DNA of 64,000 nt from Rhodoferax sp. U11-2br (GTDB lineage: Bacteria > Pseudomonadota > Gammaproteobacteria > Burkholderiales > Burkholderiaceae_C): positions 62,001-126,000 of the forward strand of contig NZ_JAHFZF010000009.1 in assembly GCF_018619435.1 (NCBI RefSeq), given 5' to 3'. Position numbers and translations under genes: made by a program. This document shows, piece by piece, positions 38,681 through 47,445 of this stretch (positions within the stretch are counted from its first letter, which is position 1; the number at the start of each line of letters is the position of its first letter). The notes beneath the pieces are model-generated. The model searched no databases. It was not told the origin of the DNA and saw nothing but the letters and a program-made list of their open reading frames with translations.

Positions 38681-39862
38681 TCACTTACGCATGACCACCA
38701 GACCTTTGAGGTATTCCCCCTCAGGGAAATGGATGGTCATCGGGTGGTCGGGCGCACCGCCCATCCGTTCGTGGATGAAACCGTCCACCCCGGCATCACA
38801 GCCGGCCGAGGCCACAATTTTGTGGAACAGGTCGGCGCTGATGCCACCCGAGCAGCTGTAGGTGAACAAAACACCCCCTGGCTCCAGGATCTTGAAGGCC
38901 AGGCGGTTGATGTCTTTGTAAGCCCGCGCGGCACGTTCGGCATGTGCCACTGTGGGTGCAAACTTGGGCGGGTCGAGCACGATGGCGTCAAACGTGCGGC
39001 CCTGTTCGGCAAACTGGCGCAGCGAGGCGTTCACATCGGCATCCATGAAGCTGGCGCGCTCTGGCGCCAGCCCATTGAGCGCCACATTGGCCGCAGCCTT
39101 GGCCAACGCCGGGCCGCTGGAGTCGATCGAGGTGACATGCGCCGCACCACCCTGCAGCCCGGCCACGGTGAAGCCGCCGGTATAACAGTAACAATTGAGC
39201 ACGCGCTCAAACCGGAGCCGTTGGCAGTAGTCAAAAAAGCGTTTGCGGCTGTCGCGCTGGTCCAGGTAAAAGCCGGTTTTGTGGCCTTCGGCGATGTTCA
39301 CCGCGAGCTGCCAGCTGTGCTCCTGCAGCAGCAGTTCCACTGCACCCTCACCACGCAGCCAGCCGGTGGTCTCGGCCAGGCCTTCGAGTGTGCGGCTGCT
39401 GGCGTCGCTGCGCTCGTACAGTTTGGTCAGGCCCGTGGCGGCGAGTAGTGCGTCGGCAATCACGTCTTTCCAACGCTCGACACCGGCACTGGTGAACTGC
39501 GCCACCAGCGTGTCTGCGTAGCGGTCCACAATCAGCCCAGGCAAACCGTCAGACTCGCCGTGGATCAGGCGCACACCGTTGCTTTGAATGCCAAATCGGC
39601 CCCTGGCCCTTATGGCGTTTGAGCAAGTAGCTACAAAAAACGATGCATCGATGCGTTGTTTTTCATCAAAACTCCAGGCCCGGGCGCGGATTTTGGAGCT
39701 GGGGCTGAACGCCGCCCAGGCCAGAAACTGGCCCTCGCTCGATTCCACACGCACGGTTTCACCGGGGTCGGCACTCCCGCGGGCGATGGCCAACTCAAAA
39801 ATCCAGGGGTGTTGGCGCAGGAGGGAACGCTCCTTGCCAGGTCGCAGACGGATAACTTTCAT
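38681..39862 (-). CDS. rlmI: RlmI-like 23S rRNA (cytosine-C5) methyltransferase
   Basis: Protein of 393 residues. N-terminal PUA domain (RLRPGKERSLLRQHPWIF), an EEHD-type middle domain, and a SAM domain with VLNCYCYTGGFTVAGL, IVLDPPKFAPT and LFTYSCSGGISADLF, the TYSCS motif carrying the nucleophilic cysteine typical of m5C enzymes. ATG follows the stop of the upstream small gene directly. A repeat copy lies in frame at 39592-39650. Confidence 0.92.
   Translation of the reverse strand: MKVIRLRPGKERSLLRQHPWIFELAIARGSADPGETVRVESSEGQFLAWAAFSPSSKIRARAWSFDEKQRIDASFFVATCSNAIRARGRFGIQSNGVRLIHGESDGLPGLIVDRYADTLVAQFTSAGVERWKDVIADALLAATGLTKLYERSDASSRTLEGLAETTGWLRGEGAVELLLQEHSWQLAVNIAEGHKTGFYLDQRDSRKRFFDYCQRLRFERVLNCYCYTGGFTVAGLQGGAAHVTSIDSSGPALAKAAANVALNGLAPERASFMDADVNASLRQFAEQGRTFDAIVLDPPKFAPTVAHAERAARAYKDINRLAFKILEPGGVLFTYSCSGGISADLFHKIVASAGCDAGVDGFIHERMGGAPDHPMTIHFPEGEYLKGLVVMRK
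39592..39650 (+). repeat. dispersed palindromic repeat, inside rlmI
   Basis: AAATCGGCCCCTGGCCCTTAT and GAGCAAGTAGCTACAAAAAA match both ends of the consensus; the second inner arm is diverged. On the minus strand it encodes the segment FFVATCSNAIRARGRFGIQ, in a region that varies in RlmI proteins. Confidence 0.7.
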
Positions 39863-40174
39863 TCAATAAGTGATGGCCATGGCAGGCACATCCACACGGA
39901 TCATGGGTTTGCCCAGCGCCGAACTCACCGCGGCCACGTAGCCAGCGGCCCACTTCGGGTCCTTCAACAGCGCGGCACCGGCGGCTTGGGTCACCACCAG
40001 CACCTTGTCAGCGGTCAGCACCTTGCCGCTGGCGCGCAGCGGCTCACATTCCAGCTCAACGAACTGTTTGTCAAGCCAGGCACGTGCGGCGTCGTGCGCC
40101 AGAGGGGTGCCGTCGGGCACGGGGAAAGTCAGTTCAACTCCTTTGTCCAAGACAACGCTGATTTGCTTTTGCAT
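39863..40174 (-). CDS. small conserved-looking protein of unknown function
   Basis: Protein of 103 residues starting MQKQISVVLDKGVELTF. No domain recognised. It has a regular alpha/beta pattern (VLTADKVLVVTQAAGAALL, then WAAGYVAAVSSALGKPMIRVDVP), no signal and no membrane segment. It lies in the minus-strand xerC-to-rlmI run, and its TGA stop abuts the rlmI ATG, which argues that it is translated. AGGTG sits upstream of its start. Confidence 0.65.
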   Translation of the reverse strand: MQKQISVVLDKGVELTFPVPDGTPLAHDAARAWLDKQFVELECEPLRASGKVLTADKVLVVTQAAGAALLKDPKWAAGYVAAVSSALGKPMIRVDVPAMAITY

Positions 40175-40210
40175 AGGGCACCTGTTGATGAGAAGTTGAG
40201 GGGAAAGTCG

Positions 40211-41176
40211 CTATTTTGAACTACCCGGCTTGAGGCGCGCGCGCGGGTGCGCCGCATCATAGGCCTTGGTCAGGTGGCCAAAGTCCAGCCGGGTGTAGAT
40301 CTGGGTGGTGCTGATGTTGGCATGGCCCAGCAACTCCTGCACCCCACGCAGGTCGCTGCTGGACTGCAGGACATGGCTGGCAAAGGAATGGCGCAGCATG
40401 TGCGGGTGCACCGGTGCGGCCAGCCCGGCCAACAGGCTGCGTGACTGCAGCCGCTTCCAGACCGACTGCGCCGACAAACGCGTGCCGTTGCGCCCGATGA
40501 ACAGCGCGGCCTGTACTTCGGTGAGAGCGGCACCCGCCGCCTGTGCGCGCCGGGGCAAACCCTGATCCCGCACAGCCAGCCAGCGCTGCACCGCAGCCAC
40601 CGCCTGGCTGCCGACCGGCACAATCCGGCGTTTGCTGCCTTTGCCCAGCACATGGGCCTCACCCGCTTGTAAATCGAGCCAGCCGCGTGCGCTGGCGCTG
40701 GCCACCACATCCAGACCGGTGACCTCCGCCAGACGCAGGCCGCCGCCGTAGAGCAACTCGACCAGGGCCGCGTCACGAGCTTCCAGCCAGGGGTTGTCAC
40801 TCTCATTTTGGAAGCTGGCGAGTTGCACCGCATCATCTACGGTGAGCGCCTTGGGCAAGGGTTTGGCGGCTTTGGGTGCCCTGACATTGAGCACCGGGTT
40901 GACCTGCACCAGGCCTTCATGGCCCAGCCAGGTATAAAAACCGCGCCAGCCCGACAGAATCAGCGCAATCCCCCGGCCACTGCGGCCAGCGCTGTGCATC
41001 TGCGCCGCCCAGCGCCGGATATGGGTCGGCTGGACCTCGGTCAGCCCCACACCAGCTGTGGCGGCCAGTTCCGCCAGTTTGGCCAGGTCCAGGCTGTAAA
41101 GCGTGGCCGTGCGCTCAGCCAGGCGTTTCTCAAAACGCACATGGTCCAGGTAACGCTGAACCAGGGGGTCGATCAT
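40211..41176 (-). CDS. xerC: tyrosine recombinase XerC
   Basis: Recombinase of 321 residues. The N-terminal SAM-like core-binding domain starts RYLDHVRFEKRLAERTATLYS. The catalytic domain has GGGLRLAEVTGLD (first Arg), HMLRHSFASHVLQ (H-x-x-R) and GHANISTTQIYTRLD with the nucleophilic tyrosine. XerC with XerD resolves chromosome dimers at dif. The start MIDPLVQRY at 41176 is chosen; the longer frame overlaps the DUF484 gene. Part of the dapF-DUF484-xerC block. Confidence 0.95.
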   Translation of the reverse strand: MIDPLVQRYLDHVRFEKRLAERTATLYSLDLAKLAELAATAGVGLTEVQPTHIRRWAAQMHSAGRSGRGIALILSGWRGFYTWLGHEGLVQVNPVLNVRAPKAAKPLPKALTVDDAVQLASFQNESDNPWLEARDAALVELLYGGGLRLAEVTGLDVVASASARGWLDLQAGEAHVLGKGSKRRIVPVGSQAVAAVQRWLAVRDQGLPRRAQAAGAALTEVQAALFIGRNGTRLSAQSVWKRLQSRSLLAGLAAPVHPHMLRHSFASHVLQSSSDLRGVQELLGHANISTTQIYTRLDFGHLTKAYDAAHPRARLKPGSSK

Positions 41177-41202
41177 GCGCGGAACAAGCGGTGCAACAGA
41201 GA

Positions 41203-41922
41203 CTAACGCAGCGGCGAGAGCGCTGCGCTGGCCAGCTCGGAAATACGCGCCAGGAAATCGGTGCCCATGGTGCTGGCAAAACGTTGTGCGTCGGGTGAGG
41301 CCAGCACCAGCAGACCAAACGCTGGCGCCACACCGCCGTGTGCGCCGTTGGCGTCCGGCAAACCACGCAGCGGCAAAATCGCCAGCGACACCGCCGCCTG
41401 CGGTTCGGGCAGCCAGTTGATCGCCTCCAGCCCGGTGTTGACGCCGCAAAACGGCTCAGTCAGCGAGGTGGCAAAGGACTTGGCATCGTCGCTGACGCCG
41501 GTGGCGAACTCGCAGGACGCGTACTGCGGCGCCACACCCCAGACCTTGATGCCGACCTGCGGCACCGAAAACTGGTCGGCCAGCTCGTCGGCAATCAGCT
41601 GCGGCAATGCCTGCACATCGGTGTTGAGGAACAGGGTGCGCGCCCAATACAGCAGCTTGTCGGACAACACCATGTTTTCGTTGACGTTGCGGATCATGTC
41701 CATGATGCGCTGCTCCAGCATCCGGATTTTTTCGCGCAACAAGGTGGCCTGGCGCTCCTGCAGGCTGACCGCACGCTGGCTGTGCGGGCTGGTGAGCTGC
41801 ACGGCGGCCAGCAACTCAGCATGGCGTTCAAAAAAATCAGGGGTGTTGGCCAGGTAGTTGGCGATGTCGTCTTCGGTGATCGGGCTGCCAATGGCGCTGG
41901 GGAGATGAGAGGTGGGTGACAT
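41203..41922 (-). CDS. DUF484 (GAF-like) protein
   Basis: Protein of 239 residues of the DUF484/YigA family. It begins with the conserved DDIANYLANTPDFFERHAELL, then SLQERQATLLREKIRMLE and a GAF-like domain ending GLLVLASPDAQRFASTMGTDFL. Always found between dapF and xerC in gamma- and betaproteobacteria; function unknown, a regulatory GAF role is inference. Confidence 0.93.
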   Translation of the reverse strand: MSPTSHLPSAIGSPITEDDIANYLANTPDFFERHAELLAAVQLTSPHSQRAVSLQERQATLLREKIRMLEQRIMDMIRNVNENMVLSDKLLYWARTLFLNTDVQALPQLIADELADQFSVPQVGIKVWGVAPQYASCEFATGVSDDAKSFATSLTEPFCGVNTGLEAINWLPEPQAAVSLAILPLRGLPDANGAHGGVAPAFGLLVLASPDAQRFASTMGTDFLARISELASAALSPLR

Positions 41923-41930
41923 GTTTGCCT

Positions 41931-42800
41931 TCAGTTCGGGAGTTCAATTTCGCCATCAAAAACCACGGTGGCCGGGCCAGTGAGCAGCACCGGCTCACTG
42001 CCGCCCTGCCAACTGATGGTGAGGGTGCCACCGTGAGTGGCCACATCGACCGTGGCGTCGAGCAAGCCCAGACGGATGCCAGCCACCGCCGCCGCACAGG
42101 CACCGGTGCCACAAGCCAAGGTTTCACCGGCGCCGCGTTCATACACGCGCAGGCGGATGTGGTTGCGATCCAGCACCTGCATAAAACCCACATTGACACC
42201 ACGCGGGAAAGCGCCCTGCTGTTGCACCAGCGGCCCCAGGGTCAACACCGGGGCCGTGTCCACATCGTCCACCAGCATCACCGCATGGGGGTTGCCCATG
42301 GACACAAGCGCTACTTTAACAATAGTATTCTGCCCTTGATTATCAAGGGCTAGAGGCCATTTTTCCCAAGAACCGGAGGGGTCGGCCTGCAAACCAGTGG
42401 CGTCAAACGGCAGGTGGGCCAGCGCAAAGTCCGGAGCCTCCATGTCGACCGTGACCCGGCCATCGGGCTGGCGTTGTAACTGCAAGACGCGGTTCATGGT
42501 CTGCACCGTCACCACGTCTTTGGCGGTGAGGCCCTGACGGCGCACAAAAGCCATGAAACAGCGCGCGCCGTTGCCGCAGTGCTCGACCTGGCCACCGTCG
42601 GCGTTGTGGATGACGTAGGAGAAATCCATGTCGGGGCTGGTGGCCGGGCGCACCGTGAGGATCTGGTCGGCGCCCACACCAAAGTGGCGGTCGGCCAGAA
42701 AGCGGTATTGCGCGGGGGTGAGGCCGTAGTGGGTGCGGGTTTCGTCCAGCACCACAAAGTCGTTGCCAGCACCTTGCATTTTGGTAAAGGGGATTCGCAT
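41931..42800 (-). CDS. dapF: diaminopimelate epimerase
   Basis: Protein of 289 residues that converts LL- to meso-diaminopimelate for lysine and peptidoglycan. The two catalytic cysteines are in HCGNGARCF and [27 protein letters not shown] is the N-terminal signature. I start at MRIPFTKM (42800); an ATG three codons earlier is possible. A well preserved repeat copy lies in frame at 42309-42365 (codes for [16 protein letters not shown]). Confidence 0.96.
   Translation of the reverse strand: MRIPFTKMQGAGNDFVVLDETRTHYGLTPAQYRFLADRHFGVGADQILTVRPATSPDMDFSYVIHNADGGQVEHCGNGARCFMAFVRRQGLTAKDVVTVQTMNRVLQLQRQPDGRVTVDMEAPDFALAHLPFDATGLQADPSGSWEKWPLALDNQGQNTIVKVALVSMGNPHAVMLVDDVDTAPVLTLGPLVQQQGAFPRGVNVGFMQVLDRNHIRLRVYERGAGETLACGTGACAAAVAGIRLGLLDATVDVATHGGTLTISWQGGSEPVLLTGPATVVFDGEIELPN
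42309..42365 (-). repeat. dispersed palindromic repeat, inside dapF
   Basis: On the minus strand CCTCTAGCCCTTGAT and ATCAAGGGCAGAATACTAT give a near-perfect hairpin core, in frame with dapF. It is the best preserved intragenic copy, suggesting recent arrival or gene conversion. Confidence 0.88.
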
Positions 42801-42809
42801 GGTCGGCAT

Positions 42810-43082
42810 TATCTATGGGAGCGCCGGGACCGCATCTAGGATCGTGTGATGCTCTCGGGCGGTGTGTTCACGGTTGAACTCGTCGCCGCATCAGTTTTGA
42901 CCCGGGACGTGGACCGCGCAGAGGCCGGGGGCTCATGACGCTTCGCTTTTTAAAATCGCCCCCGACCTCCGCCCGATCCGCGACCCTGGCGCCTCAGGTC
43001 TTGGACATCCAATTCGCCCGCCTTCCGCATGGTCCGTCTGCACATCCACCAAAGCGTCATACCGAGTCGATATCATTTCCCC
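42810..43082. other. divergent intergenic region dapF / Nudix-MBL
   Basis: 273 bp without a convincing gene. It must hold the promoters of both genes. A minus-strand frame of about 48 codons (from about 43078 to 42933) has no family resemblance and arginine/glycine-rich composition as in shadow frames; not called. Confidence 0.5.
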
Positions 43083-44750
43083 ATGCCACGCCCCAGCCAA
43101 CAACTTCACCCCCACCGCGAACCTGCGCCAGCGCGGCTGGCGGCCACGGTTTTGCTGCTGCGTGATGGTGCTGACGGATTGGAGGTGCTGATGACGCGGC
43201 GCTCGGACAGCGCCAGTTTTGCACCGGGCGCTTATGTGTTTCCGGGCGGCGGTGTCGACGCGGCCGACGCCTTGCACCATAACCTGTCCACCAGACGCCC
43301 AGGGCAACAGAACGAACCCCTCACCGAAGCCATTGCCGCCATCCGCGAGAGTCTGGAAGAGCTAGGTGTGTTGCTGGCGCGCCACCCGGATGGGCGCTGG
43401 GCCGACCAGCAGGACAATGACACCCTGGACCGCCAGCGCAACTTTTTTGCCCAGGTGGCGGCACGTGGTCTGAGCCTGGCGGCCGACCAGGTGTTTGTGC
43501 TGGCGCGCTGGACCACCGACCGCCAGCTACCCCAGCGTTACGAGGTGCCGTTTCTGGTGGCGCGTATGCCCGAGGGCCAAGTGCCGGTAGCCGATGAAGC
43601 TGAGCAGTTCGAGCCGGTCTGGCTACGCCCTGCGGACGCGCTGGCGCGCCATGCGGCGGGCAATTTTTTCATGATCTTCCCGACGATTCGCACGCTGGAG
43701 CGGCTGCGGAACTTCCCCGACGTGGCGTCGGTGTTGTTGGCCTGCGCCGAGACCGAGGCACCGCTGTGGGTCAGCTGCCCCCGCACTGGACTGGTGGGTG
43801 GGCGCGAAGTCCGTTACATGGAGTTTGAGAGCGCCTTTGGTGAACTGGCCCTGATCTGCCCTGATGGCCAGGTGCTGCATCCACTCGATTGGCAGAGTGA
43901 ACGTGTGGTGCCGTTGCTCAAAAACGTGCAGCGCCTGACCGCACCCAACCCCGGCGCCATGACCGGCCCGGGCACCAACAGCTACCTGGTGGGTGACCCA
44001 AGCACCGGCTACATCGTGATCGACCCCGGCCCGGCCGACCCGCAGCACCTGGAGCAACTCTGGCGCGCAGCGGGTGGCGACATCCGGGCCATCGTCTGCA
44101 CCCATTCCCACCCCGACCACGCCCCGGGCGCCTGGCCATTGCAGGCTTTGTGCCAACCCAAACCACCGGTTCTGGGCCTGCCCAGTGCGCCCACGGCGCG
44201 TGCCGCCAGCCACTTCGTCCCTGATAGGTCACTACAACATCATGAGCTACTGACCCTTTATCCAAAAGGGCTGGAAGGTGATTTGGCTTATAACGCTGGC
44301 CACACGCTGCAGGTGATCCACACGCCCGGCCATGCCGCCAACCACCTGTGCCTGGTGCTGCTGCAGGACGGCCTGCTGTTCTCGGGCGACCACATCCTCA
44401 ACGGCAGCACCACGGTGGTCGACCCGCCCGATGGCGACATGAACGACTACCTGGACTCGCTGGATCTGCTCAGCCGCAGCTGCACCGAGCTGGGCGTGCG
44501 CTACATCCTGCCCGCCCATGGCTATGTGATCGGTGGCTCCGAGGACGAGGCACAAACGGCCATCGCCCGTCTGAAAGCCCACCGCCAACAGCGCGAAGCC
44601 AAGGTGTTGGCGGCAATGCAAAGCCTGCCCGATGGCACCCCCGACGACTGGCTGGCGCTGGCCTATGCCGATGTCCCCGAACGCATGTGGCCGGTCGCCA
44701 AACGCTCGCTGCTGGCGCACCTGGCGCGTATCACCGCCCACGTGCGCTGA
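43083..44750 (+). CDS. Nudix hydrolase–metallo-beta-lactamase fusion protein
   Basis: Protein of 555 residues with two enzyme domains. The N-terminal half is Nudix-like: PGAYVFPGGGVDAAD followed by AIRESLEELGVLL (RExxEExG box). The C-terminal half is a metallo-beta-lactamase fold: TNSYLVGD, VIDPGPAD, CTHSHPDHAPG (HxHxDH zinc site), HTPGHAANHLCLVL, FSGDHILNG and ILPAHG, close to the LACTB2-like group. Nudix acts on nucleoside-diphosphate-linked compounds, the MBL on thioesters or RNA; the joint substrate is unknown. Start at MPRPSQQ (43083). A repeat copy lies in frame at 44226-44290. Confidence 0.9.
   Translation: MPRPSQQLHPHREPAPARLAATVLLLRDGADGLEVLMTRRSDSASFAPGAYVFPGGGVDAADALHHNLSTRRPGQQNEPLTEAIAAIRESLEELGVLLARHPDGRWADQQDNDTLDRQRNFFAQVAARGLSLAADQVFVLARWTTDRQLPQRYEVPFLVARMPEGQVPVADEAEQFEPVWLRPADALARHAAGNFFMIFPTIRTLERLRNFPDVASVLLACAETEAPLWVSCPRTGLVGGREVRYMEFESAFGELALICPDGQVLHPLDWQSERVVPLLKNVQRLTAPNPGAMTGPGTNSYLVGDPSTGYIVIDPGPADPQHLEQLWRAAGGDIRAIVCTHSHPDHAPGAWPLQALCQPKPPVLGLPSAPTARAASHFVPDRSLQHHELLTLYPKGLEGDLAYNAGHTLQVIHTPGHAANHLCLVLLQDGLLFSGDHILNGSTTVVDPPDGDMNDYLDSLDLLSRSCTELGVRYILPAHGYVIGGSEDEAQTAIARLKAHRQQREAKVLAAMQSLPDGTPDDWLALAYADVPERMWPVAKRSLLAHLARITAHVR
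44226..44290 (-). repeat. dispersed palindromic repeat, inside Nudix-MBL gene
   Basis: On the minus strand AGCCCTTTTGGATAAAGGGT and CAGTAGCTCATGATGTTGTA match the consensus; the inner arms pair. On the plus strand it encodes HHELLTLYPKGLEGDLAY in frame. Confidence 0.75.
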
Positions 44751-44796
44751 AAAACGCCCGCCAGCCGCAGGGGCACGCGGTTAACATGCCCGGCAT

Positions 44797-45822
44797 ATGA
44801 CCTTGTCCCGACCACCACGCAACGCCGCCCCCAAACGTCCCACGCTCAGAGTTCCAGCGCGCGCGCCAGCGCCTGCCCCACTTTCCCACAGCGCCCCCCC
44901 CAACTTGGTGGCTCGCGCCCCGGCTCCTGCACCCAAACCGGCTCCTGCCAAAGCGCCCCGCCCTGTTTCCGCCAAAACCCCGAGCCAAGCACGCACGCGC
45001 CAAACCTCGCCCGCTGGCGCCCCCATCAAGCCACGCCTGCACAAAAACACACCACCACCTGCCCCGGAAGCAGCGGGTGTACGCCTGTCCAAACTGGTAG
45101 CAGCGCAGGTGAACTGCTCACGCCGCGAGGCCGAACAGATCATTGAAGGCGGCTGGGTGCAGGTCAATGGCAAGGTGGTGGAGGAACCGATGGCGCGGGT
45201 GCTGGACCAGACCGTGGTGGTCGACCCGCAGGCCAACCCGATGGCTTTGAGCGAGGTCACGCTGCTGTTGCACAAACCCCCAGGTTTTGAGGCCATGGCG
45301 CCCTTGGGTGCCGCCAACAAACGGCTCAAGCCCGCACACACCCTCTTACAAGCAGCCACGCACTGGGAGCAGGACGAGTCGAACGAGCGGGTGCTCAAAC
45401 GCCATCTGGCCAAACTCACCGCGGGTGTGCCGCTGGAGCTGGCCGCCAGCGGTCTGATCGTGTTCACCCAGGATTGGCGCGTGTTGCGCAAACTGACCGA
45501 AGACGCGGCGCAGATCGAACACGAGTTGGCGGTGGAGGTGCAAGGTGAGGTGTCCCCCGAGCAGTTGCAGCGCATGAACGTGCCGTCCACCAATGCGGCC
45601 AGCACGCTGCCGCCGGTCAAGGTCAGTGTCAACAGCACCGGTGAGACCTCGACCCGGCTGCGTTTTGCGGTCAAGGGTGCCCACCCCGGGCTGGCGGCCT
45701 ACCTGTGTGAACGCGCCGGGCTTCAGATCCTGAGTGTCAAGCGCCTGCGTATTGGCCGCGTTACGCTGGCCCATTTGCCCGAAGGGCAATGGCGCTACCT
45801 GCTGCCACACGAGCGGTTTTAA
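44797..45822 (+). CDS. RsuA/RluF-like pseudouridine synthase homologue, altered active site
   Basis: Protein of 341 residues. Residues 1-95 are a Pro/Ala/Lys-rich low-complexity leader. An S4 RNA-binding domain follows (VRLSKLVAAQVNCSRREAEQIIEGGWVQVNG), then the synthase domain: LLLHKPPGFE and, at the catalytic motif, PLELAASGLIVFTQD where GRLDxxxxGLLLLTND is expected. The catalytic Asp of RLD appears replaced by Glu, and the Arg by Pro-Leu context. LQILSVKRLRIGRVTLAHLPEGQWR is the usual C-terminal motif. It may bind rRNA without modifying it, or use Glu. Confidence 0.85.
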   Translation: MTLSRPPRNAAPKRPTLRVPARAPAPAPLSHSAPPNLVARAPAPAPKPAPAKAPRPVSAKTPSQARTRQTSPAGAPIKPRLHKNTPPPAPEAAGVRLSKLVAAQVNCSRREAEQIIEGGWVQVNGKVVEEPMARVLDQTVVVDPQANPMALSEVTLLLHKPPGFEAMAPLGAANKRLKPAHTLLQAATHWEQDESNERVLKRHLAKLTAGVPLELAASGLIVFTQDWRVLRKLTEDAAQIEHELAVEVQGEVSPEQLQRMNVPSTNAASTLPPVKVSVNSTGETSTRLRFAVKGAHPGLAAYLCERAGLQILSVKRLRIGRVTLAHLPEGQWRYLLPHERF

Positions 45823-45826
45823 GCGC

Positions 45827-46375
45827 TCAGGCCAGCAACGCTCGGCCTTCGACCTCATCGCTCAGCTGCAGATAACGGGTGGGCTCGGGCAGGTTGTAAT
45901 GCCACCACTCATGTGGGTGGTGCGCCCAGCCCGCTGCGGTCATCACATCGAGCAACAGGCGCCGGTTGTACTGCGCTTGTTCTGATATGTCGATGCGGCC
46001 ATGGCGTGACTGCTCGGTCATCTCGTCAAACTCGGTGCCCATGTCCAGCGGCTCACCATCGGCCAGGCACAACGTCAGGTCCACCGCCACACCACGCGTG
46101 TGCATCGATCCGATGCGCGGGTCGGCCACAAACATCGGGTTGGGCAACACCGCCCACAGCCGCCACTGCGCGGCCGAGGGCCGGTACGCATCAAGCACAC
46201 ACAAGCGCAGACCCTGCGCCTGCGCCAAGTCGGCGGCGGCCACCAAGGCGGCCAAGGCGTCTTTGTGCAAAAAGGCGACGGCGTGCTGGTAAATCGGGAT
46301 GCCGGTGAGGTTGTTGGCCGTGGCGTAACGTAAATCGATGTCGATAGCGGGGTGGGAGATTTCTTGCAAAGGCAT
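45827..46375 (-). CDS. ddpX: D-alanyl-D-alanine dipeptidase (VanX/DdpX family)
   Basis: Zinc dipeptidase of 182 residues. SMHTRGVAVDLTL holds the SxHxxGxAxD ligands and HEWWHYN the Glu catalyst and third zinc ligand; DAYRPSAAQ carries the transition-state arginine. It hydrolyses D-Ala-D-Ala, probably for peptidoglycan turnover or nutrition, since no vanHA genes accompany it. No signal peptide, so cytosolic as called. Convergent with the preceding gene, 4 nt apart. Confidence 0.93.
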   Translation of the reverse strand: MPLQEISHPAIDIDLRYATANNLTGIPIYQHAVAFLHKDALAALVAAADLAQAQGLRLCVLDAYRPSAAQWRLWAVLPNPMFVADPRIGSMHTRGVAVDLTLCLADGEPLDMGTEFDEMTEQSRHGRIDISEQAQYNRRLLLDVMTAAGWAHHPHEWWHYNLPEPTRYLQLSDEVEGRALLA

Positions 46376-46409
46376 GGGTGTGCATTATCCCGGCAGCATT
46401 TGCGGGGAC

Positions 46410-47306
46410 TTACAGATTGAAAAGTTGCCCCCGGGCGGCGTCGGTGATCGCCTGCACACAAGGGTGGCTGATGCGCCGCTCCACCGACACCGCATAAAAC
46501 TCCTCCACCAGCTCATCGGTGCGGCCAATCACCGACACCCCGAACTGGGCGCAGGTCTCCTCTTCCAACACACGCGGCGCCATGAACACACCCTGGCCTT
46601 CCCGACCAAAGGCTTTCATCAGCGCGGCGTCGTCAATCTCGCCCACCACCACAGGTGCCACCTGGTGCCGGGCAAACCAGCCCTCCAGCTGGCGGCGTAC
46701 CGAAGACGACGCCCCAGGCACCAGCATCGGCAAACCATCCAGGCACGCCGGAAACGGGCCATTCACCCGTGATTTCAGTCCCGGCGCGCAAAAGAAACTC
46801 ATCACACTGCGGCCCAGCGCGTGGTTGAAGGCCTTGACACTGACACGCCGTGGCATCGGCTCGTCGGCAATCACCAAGTCGAGCCGATGCAGCGCCAGTG
46901 CGGCCAGCAAATCGTCAAAAGTGCCCTCACTGGCCAGCAGCTTGACCGGTTGCGCCATCGACAAGGCCGGCTCCAGCAGGCGGTAGGCCAGTGACTTGGA
47001 CACCGAATCGGCCACCCCGACCCGGAAGTCCAGCCGCTTCTGCACACCACGCGTCTGGCGCAGGGCGGTCTCCAGGTCTTGCCCCAGGCTGAAGATCTGG
47101 TCGGCATACCCCAGCGCCAGGCGACCGTGCTCGGTCAGCTCCAGCTGGCGGCCACTCTTGCGAAACAGCTTGCGCCCGAGCCAGTCCTCCAGCAACTTGA
47201 TCTGCCCCGACAGGGTTTGTGGTGTGATGTGCAACTGCTCCCCCGCGCGCATGATGCCGCCTGCTCGCGCTGTGACCCAGAAGTAATACAGGTGCTTGAA
47301 ATTCAT
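46410..47306 (-). CDS. nhaR: NhaR-type LysR-family regulator
   Basis: LysR-type regulator of 298 residues. The N terminus NFKHLYYFWVTARAGGIMRA and LHITPQTLSGQIKLLEDWLG follows NhaR, the sodium-responsive activator of nhaA. No antiporter gene adjoins it. Two TTCG...CGAA palindromes in the divergent region towards the Rrf2 gene are candidate binding sites. Confidence 0.88.
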   Translation of the reverse strand: MNFKHLYYFWVTARAGGIMRAGEQLHITPQTLSGQIKLLEDWLGRKLFRKSGRQLELTEHGRLALGYADQIFSLGQDLETALRQTRGVQKRLDFRVGVADSVSKSLAYRLLEPALSMAQPVKLLASEGTFDDLLAALALHRLDLVIADEPMPRRVSVKAFNHALGRSVMSFFCAPGLKSRVNGPFPACLDGLPMLVPGASSSVRRQLEGWFARHQVAPVVVGEIDDAALMKAFGREGQGVFMAPRVLEEETCAQFGVSVIGRTDELVEEFYAVSVERRISHPCVQAITDAARGQLFNL

Positions 47307-47336
47307 GTCACAGACCTCAGATGGGGTGATTGATTA

Positions 47337-47383
47337 TTCGCTTTTATCGAAGTTTAATTGTCATAAATTCGAATTTACGCGAA
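47337..47383. promoter_or_regulatory. two TTCG-N7/8-CGAA palindromes between nhaR and the Rrf2 gene
   Basis: TTCG at 47337-47340 with CGAA at 47348-47351, and TTCG at 47368-47371 with CGAA at 47380-47383, both in an AT-rich 139-bp divergent region. Dyads of this size suit a LysR-type protein or the Rrf2 regulator itself. Confidence 0.4.
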
Positions 47384-47445
47384 GTGAGTTGAACTTTATA
47401 GTTGTTCACGTGTCATCTTCACAGACACTGACAGGAGTAATACAT

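Noticed and set aside
40211..41449. 412-codon version of XerC
   Set aside because: The extra N terminus is the DUF484 gene in another frame; the family start is at 41176.
42840..43080. Riboswitch upstream of the Nudix-MBL gene or dapF
   Set aside because: I looked for a lysine or SAH/SAM aptamer layout and saw no conserved core; nothing specific to report.
42933..43307. Minus-strand frame in the dapF upstream region
   Set aside because: Arg/Gly-rich translation, overlap with the start of the Nudix-MBL gene, no family resemblance.
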